In this document: piece by piece, positions 1 through 5,334 of the stretch
How the letters are laid out: every line of letters begins with the position of its first letter
Position numbering within the stretch: the first letter of the stretch is position 1
Made by a program: the position numbers and the translations under genes
The notes under the pieces: generated by a model
Seen by the model: the letters and a program-made list of their open reading frames with translations, nothing else
Told to the model about the DNA's origin: nothing
Database searches by the model: none
NCBI GenBank assembly: GCA_028280915.1
Contig: JANQKX010000544.1
Span: 1 to 9,475, forward strand
DNA: 9,475 nucleotides
DNA from: Kiloniellaceae bacterium
Lineage (GTDB): Bacteria; Pseudomonadota; Alphaproteobacteria; Kiloniellales; Kiloniellaceae
Direction of reading: 5' to 3'

Positions 1-310
1 AATCGCAAATGCAGATGATTTGGTTCATGCGCGCCCGCGCCTTGGCGTCGCTCGGCTGCAGGGCGGGGCCGTCAAAGGCGTCGTCAATGTAGCGAGTGAT
101 GGCCGCGGTTTCATAAAGACCAAAGCCGTCGTGTTCAAAAGCGGGAACCTTGCCAAAGGGGTTGCGGGCCAGAAAACTCTCCGCCTTATGGGCGCCGCCC
201 AGCATGTCGATGTGTTCCAGGTCGTAGGCCGCGCCCTTTTCTTCCAGGGCCAGCCGGACGCTGCGGGTGAAGGTGCTGTATTCCGGTCCGTAGATGATTG
301 GATTCGACAT
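1..310 (-). CDS. Glutathione S-transferase, N-terminal part (cut by window edge)
   Basis: The protein probably conjugates or exchanges glutathione with an electrophilic substrate in the cytoplasm. The 103 visible residues form the thioredoxin-like N-terminal GST domain: a beta strand (IIYGPEYSTF), a helix (TRSVRLALEEKG), the cis-proline segment NPFGKVPAF (P56), and YETAAI (E67, T68), which in this family binds the glutamyl part of glutathione. The C-terminal all-helical domain, which sets substrate specificity, starts near residue 88 and continues outside the window. The start at 310 was chosen because GAGGGAG (324-318 on the minus strand) lies 7 bases upstream; an adjacent ATG at 313 would be only 4 bases away but remains possible. 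The gene is divergent from the lipoprotein gene at 641. The GST class cannot be told from this half. Confidence 0.85.
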   Translation of the reverse strand, partial: MSNPIIYGPEYSTFTRSVRLALEEKGAAYDLEHIDMLGGAHKAESFLARNPFGKVPAFEHDGFGLYETAAITRYIDDAFDGPALQPSDAKARARMNQIICICD

Positions 311-640
311 CATGATACTCCCTCGTTGGACGGCTACTTTGTTTTTTGCCGCGATTTGAATGGTTCCGGGGCCGTGTCGGGCCCCTTCGGGTGGTGGAAC
401 ACGCGTGAACACAATATTGGGAAATATACTGGATATTCTTGACCTGATCTTAGTTATAGAAGGGACCGCGCGGCGAAAAAACAAGGTCGCACGTAATCCT
501 AGCAACCGAATCCTCGGCTGGGAGGGTGAGCATTTGAAAAGGCAGATCAGCCCTTGTGGTTGCCGCGCGAAACATGTGAAATACGCGCGATTTGAGGATC
601 GCGAGACAGACATCGCCCTAATCGTGAGTGGAGATTGGAC
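311..640. promoter_or_regulatory. Divergent intergenic region between the GST and lipoprotein genes
   Basis: These 330 bases hold no convincing gene. They must contain the promoters for both divergent genes, but I could not pick out a clear -35/-10 pair on either strand. Two small hairpins are visible: GGGGCC/GGCCCC at 368-373 and 380-385 with a 6-base loop, in the leader side of the GST gene, and CGCGAT/ATCGCG at 586-591 and 598-603 with a 6-base loop, ending 37 bases before the lipoprotein ATG. CGCGCGA also occurs twice as a direct repeat (564-570, 584-590). The stretch from about 400 to 470 is AT-rich and is the likeliest promoter zone. Confidence 0.4.
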
Positions 641-1108
641 ATGAAGGCCAAGCATGCAGTTATTGTTCTCGCCGTCGCTTTTTTGGTGACCGGCTGTGAG
701 CAAGGCCGGGAAAAGGAATTTGCCGGCAGTGCCATCGGTGCCGTTGCCGGCGGACTATTGGGGTCGCAGTTCGGCTCGGGCAGCGGGCAGATCGCCGCCA
801 CGGCCGTGGGGGCGATGGCCGGTCTTTTCATCGGTAATCAGATCGGTAAGGGCTTGGATGACGTGGATAAATTGAAGGCCAGGCAGGCCATTGACGAGGC
901 GGCCCGTGCGCCCGTGGGGGAAACCATCACCTGGAACAACCCGGATACGGGCAATCAGGGGTCGGTGACCTCCGTGCGCGATGGCACCTCATCGTCCGGT
1001 GCTTATTGCCGCGAATACCAGCAAACCATCGTCGTTGGCGGTCAGACGGAGGAAGCCTATGGCACGGCCTGCCGCCAGCCGGACGGTAGTTGGAAGATTC
1101 AAAGCTAG
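641..1108 (+). CDS. Glycine-zipper outer-membrane lipoprotein, 17 kDa surface antigen type
   Basis: This is a predicted lipoprotein of 155 residues. Residues 1-18 are a lipoprotein signal peptide with the lipobox L15-V-T-G-C19; residue +2 is Glu and not Asp, so export to the outer membrane is expected. Residues 29-72 carry two glycine-rich hydrophobic stretches (GSAIGAVAGGLLGS and AVGAMAGLFIGNQIG), the glycine-zipper pattern seen in Rickettsia 17 kDa antigen and RT0821/Lpp0805-type proteins. The C-terminal part (about 95-153) has the small beta domain of that family, with ITWNNPDTGNQGSV, two cysteines (C123, C144) that could form a disulfide, and an ending PDGSWKI. The family is linked to envelope structure, but the exact role is unknown. 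The ATG at 641 is preferred over an in-frame TTG at 635 because GGAG at 630-633 is 7 bases upstream. The next gene starts 93 bases downstream on the same strand. Confidence 0.85.
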   Translation: MKAKHAVIVLAVAFLVTGCEQGREKEFAGSAIGAVAGGLLGSQFGSGSGQIAATAVGAMAGLFIGNQIGKGLDDVDKLKARQAIDEAARAPVGETITWNNPDTGNQGSVTSVRDGTSSSGAYCREYQQTIVVGGQTEEAYGTACRQPDGSWKIQS

Positions 1109-1201
1109 ATTTGGCGGTTGGCCAAGATTTACCCTGTGAAGGCTCGGTTTTGCTCGTGTTGTTGACGCCAGAGCCCTTCGCGCTTCGATGGAGATTTTTT
1201 G

Positions 1202-1561
1202 ATGAAACTGGCCGCAGTGACCTTTGCCCTGGCCCTGATCGGGCTTGGCGCGGGGACCTCTCAGACCCCGGCTTTGGCCGATTTTCAGGACGGCGGTACC
1301 TTGGCCGCCATCTGCGCTCAGGATGACCCCCATGCGGTCGCCTATTGCGCCGGCTATACAGCCGCTATTGCCGATGTTTTTGGCAACGTGGGTGAAGAGG
1401 ACATCTCTTATTGGATCGCCTGCATCCCCGAGGGGGCAACGCAAGGCCAGGTCATGGAGGTCGTGAAGGCCTGGCTGGAGGCCCACCCCCACAATCACAC
1501 GGCCAGCGCCAGCGATAACGTGGCCCAGGCCTTGGCCAATGAGTTCAAGTGCCCAGACTAA
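1202..1561 (+). CDS. Small secreted Rap1a/Tai-family protein
   Basis: This is a predicted periplasmic protein of 119 residues. A signal peptide spans residues 1-26 and ends in TPALA before D27. The mature part has the four-cysteine layout of the Rap1a/Tai family: C38, C49 followed by AGY, C74 followed by IPEG, and C117-P near the end. It also has the helix VMEVVKAWLEAHP and a C-terminal ALANEFKCP. The founding Rap1a/Tai members are immunity proteins against type VI secretion amidases, but many chromosomal relatives stand alone with no known role, and no amidase effector is visible here, so immunity should not be assumed. The start at 1202 is supported by GGAG at 1190-1193, 8 bases upstream; an in-frame TTG at 1199 is less likely. 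The gene may be cotranscribed with the lipoprotein upstream. Its last 18 bases, including the stop codon, are duplicated directly downstream. Confidence 0.8.
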   Translation: MKLAAVTFALALIGLGAGTSQTPALADFQDGGTLAAICAQDDPHAVAYCAGYTAAIADVFGNVGEEDISYWIACIPEGATQGQVMEVVKAWLEAHPHNHTASASDNVAQALANEFKCPD

Positions 1562-1579
1562 TTCAAGTGCCCGGACTAA
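1544..1579 (+). repeat. 18-bp tandem duplication across a stop codon
   Basis: TTCAAGTGCCCAGACTAA (1544-1561) is followed at once by TTCAAGTGCCCGGACTAA (1562-1579), with one mismatch. The first copy encodes FKCPD and the stop of the Rap1a/Tai-like gene. The second copy keeps the same frame, so readthrough would add only stop-to-stop FKCPD. This looks like a fairly recent slippage duplication. Confidence 0.9.
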
Positions 1580-1581
1580 AA

Positions 1582-1625
1582 GGCCCGGTTTTATGAGGGC
1601 GCATTAAAGTGCAGGAAAACCGGCC
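1582..1625 (+). terminator. Possible hairpin terminator after the Rap1a/Tai-like gene
   Basis: CCGGTTTT (1585-1592) and AAAACCGG (1616-1623) form a perfect 8-bp inverted repeat. It can be extended by GG/CC (1582-1583 with 1624-1625) around a bulged C. The loop is long (23 bases) and no T-run follows the stem, so this would be a weak or atypical terminator. Its position right after the stop codon favours a 3'-end function. Confidence 0.35.
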
Positions 1626-1632
1626 TCGATTG

Positions 1633-1641
1633 TGCTATGAT
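1633..1641 (+). promoter_or_regulatory. Candidate extended -10 promoter element for the alkD-like gene
   Basis: TGCTATGAT matches an extended -10 element (TGN followed by a near-consensus hexamer). No good -35 hexamer stands 16-18 bases upstream, as expected for some extended -10 promoters. Transcription would start near 1648, giving a leader of about 165 bases before the ATG at 1813. The element overlaps nothing coding. Confidence 0.3.
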
Positions 1642-1649
1642 CCGCCGCT

Positions 1650-1812
1650 TCGGGACGGATTGATGTGAATCGTGACTGTCCGGCGGTTGGCGCCCTATGG
1701 TCCTGTGAAAGGGCCATGAGGTGGCCGATGTAACAAAAGCGCCACAATCCGATTTCATACTCCCGATTCACCAAACGGAAAAAGTAACCTCATTGGCGTG
1801 AGGGCAAAAGAA
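1650..1812 (+). other. Structured non-coding leader upstream of the alkD-like gene
   Basis: No gene is seen here. A clear hairpin is formed by ATGGTCC (1697-1703) and GGGCCAT (1711-1717), with one G-U pair and a 7-base loop, extended by CCT/AGG (1694-1696 with 1719-1721) past one unpaired base. Upstream, GGAC (1653-1656) faces GTCC (1678-1681), with GATT/AATC nested inside. I could not match this to a known riboswitch class. The leader ends in GAGGG (1800-1804), the ribosome binding site for the next gene. Confidence 0.3.
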
Positions 1813-2496
1813 ATGCAGTGGGAAGGTGTTTTACAGGATCTGCGGCGTCTGTCTGATCCGGCGCGGTGTCGCGGCATGGCCCAATTCGGCATCAACACCA
1901 GTCAGGCCTTGGGGGTCTCCATCCCGTCGATCCGCCAACTGGCGCGATCCTTGGGATGCGATCACCAACTGGCGCTTAAGCTCTGGGATAGCGGCGTGCA
2001 TGAGGCGCGCATCCTGGCGGGGATGGTGGCCGATCCCAACCAGGTCACCTCGGCGCAGATGGACAATTGGTCGCGTGATTTCAACTCCTGGGATCTGTGT
2101 GACCAGGTGTGCAACAATCTTTTTGACCGCACGCCCCTGGCCTATGCCAAGGCTTTGGATTGGTCGGCGGAGGAACCGACCTTCGTCAAGCGCGCCGGCT
2201 TCGTCTTGATGGCGGTCTTGGCGGCGCACGACAAATCCGCGCCCGACGGTGCGTTCATTTCGTTTTTTCCGTCCATCAAGGCCGAGGCCAACGATTCCCG
2301 CAACTGGGTGAAAAAGGCGGTGAATTGGGCCGTGCGGCAAATCGGCAAGCGCAATCTGGCGCTCAATCACGCGGCTTTGGAGCTGTGCAGCGAGATCGAG
2401 CCGGCGGGGGCGGCGGCCGGTTGGGTCGCCCGACACGCAAGGCGGGAGCTCACCAGTCCGGCGGTGCAAGAGCGCTTGCGCCGGGCCGAGGCTTAG
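1813..2496 (+). CDS. AlkD-like DNA alkylation repair protein
   Basis: This is a predicted cytoplasmic all-helical (HEAT-like repeat) protein of 227 residues that belongs to the DNA alkylation repair family typified by Bacillus AlkD. AlkD is a glycosylase that removes positively charged alkylated bases such as 3-methyladenine and 7-methylguanine without flipping the base. Supporting motifs are YGI-like GMAQFGINTS near residues 21-30, GVSIPSIRQLAR (34-45), HEARILAGMVAD (63-74), NSWDLCDQVC (91-100) and FVKRAGFVLMA (124-134). W93, D97 and R127 are in places where AlkD has its catalytic Trp, Asp and Arg; this correspondence is my reading and not an alignment. The ATG at 1813 is preferred to an upstream GTG at 1798 because GAGGG at 1800-1804 is 8 bases before the ATG, while the GTG has no such site. 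The gene stands alone and converges on the LysR gene. Confidence 0.85.
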   Translation: MQWEGVLQDLRRLSDPARCRGMAQFGINTSQALGVSIPSIRQLARSLGCDHQLALKLWDSGVHEARILAGMVADPNQVTSAQMDNWSRDFNSWDLCDQVCNNLFDRTPLAYAKALDWSAEEPTFVKRAGFVLMAVLAAHDKSAPDGAFISFFPSIKAEANDSRNWVKKAVNWAVRQIGKRNLALNHAALELCSEIEPAGAAAGWVARHARRELTSPAVQERLRRAEA

Positions 2497-2541
2497 AAAT
2501 CATCGCACCAGTCTGAATGGCGGTGATAGGGGAGCGGTGCT

Positions 2542-2591
2542 TCAGGACCGGGTATCTCAGGACCCGGCATCTCAGGACCGGGCTCCTCAGG
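2542..2591. repeat. 15-bp tandem repeat, three copies plus a partial fourth
   Basis: The three full units are TCAGGACCGGGTATC (2542-2556), TCAGGACCCGGCATC (2557-2571) and TCAGGACCGGGCTCC (2572-2586), followed by TCAGG (2587-2591). The partial fourth unit contains the stop codon of the minus-strand LysR gene (2587-2589). The variants allow a 6-bp hairpin, CCGGGT (2548-2553) with ACCCGG (2562-2567), and a competing 5-bp one (2563-2567 with 2578-2582). The location between convergent genes would suit a two-way terminator, but there is no T-run. Confidence 0.85.
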
Positions 2592-3522
2592 TTTGGGGCG
2601 GGCGGGCCGCCAGCTTGGGGTAATGCCATTGGTCTTGGCAAAACTGCACGAAAGCCTCGGCGGAACGTGTCAGGGTCACATCCGTCGGGGTGATCAAGCC
2701 CAGCTTCAGGGGCGGCAGATTGTCCACAAGGGGCAGGGCGCAATAGGTCTTGCCATCGGGGGAGCGATCGTTTTCCACCCGGGCGTTCAGCAGGGAATAG
2801 CCGAAACCATTTGCCACCAAGCTGCGCACCATATCCGGCGAGGCGCTGCGGTGGGCGATGTTGGGCTCCATGCCCAAACTCAAGAAAATAGAGAAAAAAT
2901 AGTCGCGGCTATAGGGCAGATCCAGCAGCACCATGGGCTCCTCATGCAATTCATGCAAGGACACGGCGCGCCGTTGCGCCAGGGGATGCTCGGGCGCAAG
3001 GATCACATAGGGCGGCAGGGCCGCCACGGCCGCGAAGGAAAAGCCGCTGCCCACGTTCAGGTCATAGCTCAAGGCGATCTCGATCCTGCCTTGGCGCAGG
3101 CCGTCCAACAGGCCCTCATGGTCGGCTTCGACGCACTGCACCGTGATGGCAGGGCGATGGCCGGCGAACTCGCGGATCAAGGCGGGCATGACGATCGGCG
3201 CGATGGTCAAAAAACATCCCACCTCCACCGTGCCGGCCAAGGAATCGCCCAAACTGGCGGCATAGTCGCTCAGGGCCTCGGCCTGGTTCAAAAGGCGCTT
3301 TACTTCCACCATGAGGCGCCGGCCGGCTGGCGTGAGGGAGAGGCCCTGGGCGTGGTGGCGAATGAAAAGTTGAACGTTGAAGACGCTCTCCAAATGGGCC
3401 AGGGCGGCGGATATGGACGGCTGCGATACGTTCACCTTCTCCGCCGCGCGGGTCACGCTGAGGGCTTCGCCGGCCGCAACAAAATAGCGTAGTTGTTTCA
3501 GCGAATAGGTCATCTGATCCAT
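2587..3522 (-). CDS. LysR-type transcriptional regulator
   Basis: This is a DNA-binding regulator of 311 residues, the usual LysR-family length. Residues 6-65 form the winged helix-turn-helix, with the family core ALSVTRAAEKVNVSQPSISA (20-39) and LTPAGRRL (63-70). A linker helix follows, then a periplasmic-binding-protein-like effector domain from about residue 97 (TVEVGCFLTIAPIVMPALIR) to the end. The effector is unknown. The start at 3522 (MDQMTYSLKQL) or 3513 (MTYSLKQL) both fit the domain, and neither has a strong Shine-Dalgarno. A longer reading from a TTG at 3615 adds a proline- and arginine-rich tail unlike the family and was rejected. No divergent target gene is close: the next plus-strand gene is 1 kb away. 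The gene may therefore control itself or distant genes; a candidate operator lies at 3571-3598. Confidence 0.9.
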   Translation of the reverse strand: MDQMTYSLKQLRYFVAAGEALSVTRAAEKVNVSQPSISAALAHLESVFNVQLFIRHHAQGLSLTPAGRRLMVEVKRLLNQAEALSDYAASLGDSLAGTVEVGCFLTIAPIVMPALIREFAGHRPAITVQCVEADHEGLLDGLRQGRIEIALSYDLNVGSGFSFAAVAALPPYVILAPEHPLAQRRAVSLHELHEEPMVLLDLPYSRDYFFSIFLSLGMEPNIAHRSASPDMVRSLVANGFGYSLLNARVENDRSPDGKTYCALPLVDNLPPLKLGLITPTDVTLTRSAEAFVQFCQDQWHYPKLAARPPQT

Positions 3523-3570
3523 ATCTGGCCGAGGGCGGATTTCCGATCGGTTGGAAGCGCCCCCGTTACG

Positions 3571-3598
3571 TTTCAGGGGTGACCCAACTGGCCTGAAA
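3571..3598 (-). promoter_or_regulatory. Candidate operator upstream of the LysR gene
   Basis: TTTCAGG (3571-3577) and CCTGAAA (3592-3598) form a perfect 7-bp inverted repeat with a 14-base spacer. It begins 49 bases upstream of the chosen LysR start. LysR-type proteins commonly bind interrupted dyads near their own promoter. Assigning this dyad to this regulator is inference. Confidence 0.35.
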
Positions 3599-4245
3599 TC
3601 CGCCCTATACGTCAATAGCTTAGAGAAAACACAGAGCAGGGGCGGTCTTGCCTGATCTGTCTTTGCTCTTTGGGCGGGCGGTGCGCGGTACGCCTTGACG
3701 GTACTATCCGACTGCCGCTTCGGTCATGTCAATTGCCGGCAGGACTGGCGGCCGTGCCGGTGATACGGGGGTGTGAGTATTAAGGTTAAGGTGCGCCCGG
3801 TGTTGGCAATCTTAAAGAGCGTCCGCTTACCTTGTGTTAACCTTGACCCGTTAAATCCCTTTCAGATCCATTGGAATCATCTGGCGACCCGGTTCCATGT
3901 CCAGCGGTCCCACCGGGAAGTCAGTTCGAGGAGCCTTGGTCGATGCCGGCGGACGGGGCACCGTTTCTGAAGGCTGCCATGGGACCCCAGATTGGTGGTC
4001 CCGCTTGTTCCGTTATTCCCTTTAAGATTGATGTTGTTTTTTGGCGAAAGGGCAAGATGGGATGAAAACGTAAAGAAAGCCTAGCGTCGGCTGATTAACT
4101 GGATCATAGTTCAATTTTTCGTGAGCATTGCGCATAAACAAGATAACCAGGGCGCCGTAGAAGGGAAACATACAAAGTATCTGTTAGCCTAGGTTGGCCA
4201 TTTAGGCTTCCTAATGCTAAGATGAGGTTGGGAGGAGTGAATTCG

Positions 4246-4389
4246 GTGCCGATATGTGGCATCATCGGAGCGTTTTGGACTGGAGCCATCCCTCGGGATT
4301 ATTTCTCGGGGCCATGGTTGAGTTGGGCTGTCGGGTCGGGCCGTCCGCCACATGGGCGTTGGTCCTGTTCCGGAAATCGGTCTTGTTGA
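4246..4389 (+). CDS. Possible small ORF, 47 residues, unknown
   Basis: This is a low-confidence call. GGGAGGAG (4230-4237) is the strongest Shine-Dalgarno-like sequence in the long gap, and it lies 8 bases before a GTG at 4246. The product would begin VPICGIIGAFWTG and end CSGNRSC. The start resembles the N-terminus of class II glutamine amidotransferases (catalytic Cys in a CGIxGxF context), but the rest, which should carry an HRGPD-type motif, is not there. It may be a remnant of such a gene, a true small protein, or chance. A competing frame opens with an ATG at 4254 and gives no recognisable protein. Confidence 0.2.
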   Translation: MPICGIIGAFWTGAIPRDYFSGPWLSWAVGSGRPPHGRWSCSGNRSC

Positions 4390-4450
4390 AGAGTGGAGAA
4401 CGGGAAGTACAAAAAAATGGTTGCGGGAACATGTAGGCCCCGGGTCAAAG

Positions 4451-4501
4451 CGAACTAACAATTAACCCAACGCCTGCGTTGTTGTGTAGTCTAGTTCGAA
4501 C
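4451..4501 (+). promoter_or_regulatory. Nested inverted repeats upstream of the response regulator gene
   Basis: CGAACTA (4451-4457) and TAGTTCG (4492-4498) form a perfect 7-bp inverted repeat that encloses a small hairpin, CAACG/CGTTG (4468-4472, 4477-4481; 4-base loop). The right arm also overlaps the palindrome GTTCGAAC (4494-4501). The element ends 25 bases before the start codon at 4527, so it could be an operator or a 5' leader structure. No clear -35/-10 pair was found beside it. Confidence 0.35.
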
Positions 4502-4526
4502 AAAGAAATGACAAAGGTAAGCTGTT

Positions 4527-5180
4527 ATGACAAATCCGATTAAAATACTGGCTGCGGACGACCATTGGATTGCGCGCTCGGCCTTGGCAAATTTGCTGCG
4601 GTCGATGGATCGCGTGCCGGAAGTACTTGAAGCGTGCGACTTCGACGAAACCTTGAAGCTCGTTGCCGCGAACCCGGATTTGGATTTGATCCTGCTGGAT
4701 CTGGTGATGCCGGGAACCGACGGAATGGAAGGCTTGGAGACCTTGCGGCGCAACGCACCTGAAATTCCAGTTATAGTGGTGTCGGTGAATGACGACCGGG
4801 CAATGGTGTTGAAGGCGGTGAGTTTGGGAGCCGCCGGTTATGTGCCGAAAACCTCCAGCGGTGAGGCGATCCTGTCCGCCATCCAGCGTGTGCTGGCTGG
4901 CGACTTGGCTTTACCGCGGCGGATCATCGAGCGTTATAACGTGCAACAAAGCGAAGAAGTGGAAAAACAAGATCCGGGGGAAAGCAGTCCCCAGGAAACC
5001 GAACTGACGGCCCGGCAAGAGCAGATCCTGGAACTCATGGGATCAGGTCTTTCCAATGCGCAGATCGCGCAAAAGCTGGGCATTTCCATCAATACGGTGC
5101 GTGTGCATATCCACGGACTGGTGCGCCGCTTGCGTTTGCAAAGCCGCACCCAGGCCGCTCTTTACGCCGCCCGCCGGTAA
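4527..5180 (+). CDS. NarL/FixJ-family response regulator
   Basis: This is a cytoplasmic two-component response regulator of 217 residues. The receiver domain (about 5-122) has the acidic pocket D11-D12, the phospho-acceptor D58 in LLDLVMPG, the switch residue S86 in VVSV, and K108 in YVPK. A charged, Gln/Glu-rich linker (about 138-158) leads to a LuxR-type helix-turn-helix (159-204): LTARQEQILELMGSGLSNAQIAQKLGISINTVRVHI in outline, with all core positions present. Phosphorylation should promote dimer formation and DNA binding. The start has an AAAGG site at 4513-4517, 9 bases upstream. The gene converges on the hybrid kinase gene and is its likely partner, since no other kinase is near. It is followed by a terminator whose T-run reaches the kinase stop codon. 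Confidence 0.9.
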   Translation: MTNPIKILAADDHWIARSALANLLRSMDRVPEVLEACDFDETLKLVAANPDLDLILLDLVMPGTDGMEGLETLRRNAPEIPVIVVSVNDDRAMVLKAVSLGAAGYVPKTSSGEAILSAIQRVLAGDLALPRRIIERYNVQQSEEVEKQDPGESSPQETELTARQEQILELMGSGLSNAQIAQKLGISINTVRVHIHGLVRRLRLQSRTQAALYAARR

Positions 5181-5226
5181 CTTTTCTCTTCGGCTGGACC
5201 GGATTTGAGATCAACTGGATTCGGCC

Positions 5227-5256
5227 CAATTGCGTGTCGGCTCAATCACGTGTCGG
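5227..5256. repeat. Imperfect 16-bp-period duplication
   Basis: CAATTGCGTGTCGG (5227-5240) and CAATCACGTGTCGG (5243-5256) match at 12 of 14 positions and are separated by 2 bases. They lie just past the response regulator stop, in the convergent gap. Confidence 0.6.
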
Positions 5257-5277
5257 GGGTGATCCCATTCATTTTGA

Positions 5278-5334
5278 CGGCCCGGAACCCCCCGAAACCC
5301 TTGTGTCCAAGTTGTGTCCAAGGGCCGTTTTTTT
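5278..5334 (+). terminator. Rho-independent terminator of the response regulator gene
   Basis: CGGCCC (5278-5283) pairs with GGGCCG (5322-5327), and a competing inner stem is CCCTTG (5298-5303) with CAAGGG (5319-5324). Seven T residues follow directly (5328-5334), so on the plus strand this is a good intrinsic terminator. The last two Ts are part of the minus-strand kinase stop codon (5333-5335). Read on the minus strand there is no T-run after the stem, so it should work mainly in one direction. Confidence 0.65.
5301..5322. repeat. Perfect 11-bp tandem duplication inside the terminator
   Basis: TTGTGTCCAAG occurs at 5301-5311 and again at 5312-5322 with no mismatch and no spacer. The second copy supplies the CAAG part of the inner terminator stem, so the duplication creates alternative pairings for the 5' arm CCCTTG. 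Confidence 0.85.

Larger units (their letters stand above)
3599..4526. other. Long intergenic region without a convincing gene
   Basis: About 930 bases hold no ORF with a family match or the codon pattern of the neighbouring genes. Visible structure includes a long-range inverted repeat AAGGTTAA/TTAACCTT (3782-3789, 3837-3844), a clean hairpin GGGACC/GGTCCC (3981-3986, 3997-4002; 10-base loop) and a T-run at 4037-4042 too far from that hairpin to make a terminator. A small ORF with a strong ribosome binding site lies at 4246-4389 and an inverted repeat at 4451-4498; both are listed separately. The region could hold a small RNA, a decayed gene or long leaders. Nothing in it settles this. Confidence 0.5.

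Noticed and set aside
1055..1075. TGGCAC as a sigma-54 promoter before the Rap1a/Tai-like gene
   Set aside because: The downstream GC is at the wrong spacing for the GG-N10-GC rule and the site is inside the lipoprotein coding sequence.
989..1498. 169-codon minus-strand frame across the lipoprotein and Rap1a/Tai-like genes
   Set aside because: It overlaps two supported genes and shows no family pattern.
1831..2469. 212-codon open frame opposite the alkD-like gene
   Set aside because: Antisense shadow rich in Arg and with no motif; the plus strand has a clear family match.
2542..2591. Possible CRISPR array
   Set aside because: The 15-base units are directly adjacent with no unique spacers, so this is a tandem repeat.
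2593..3492. 299-codon open frame opposite the LysR gene
   Set aside because: It lies antisense to a clear LysR protein, is rich in Gln, Gly and His with no family pattern, and is typical of a shadow frame in GC-rich DNA.
3523..3615. N-terminal extension of the LysR protein from a TTG at 3615
   Set aside because: It would add 31 residues unlike the family before the normal LysR start and would overlap the candidate operator.
3773..4065. Two overlapping plus-strand frames of 64-65 codons in the long gap
   Set aside because: Both begin at non-ATG codons without a ribosome site and give no recognisable protein.
4189..4461. 90-codon minus-strand frame in the long gap
   Set aside because: Pro/Arg/Ser-rich translation without motif or ribosome site; it reads like non-coding DNA.
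4494..4501. GTTCGAAC as a tRNA T-loop
   Set aside because: No acceptor, D or anticodon stems can be placed around it.
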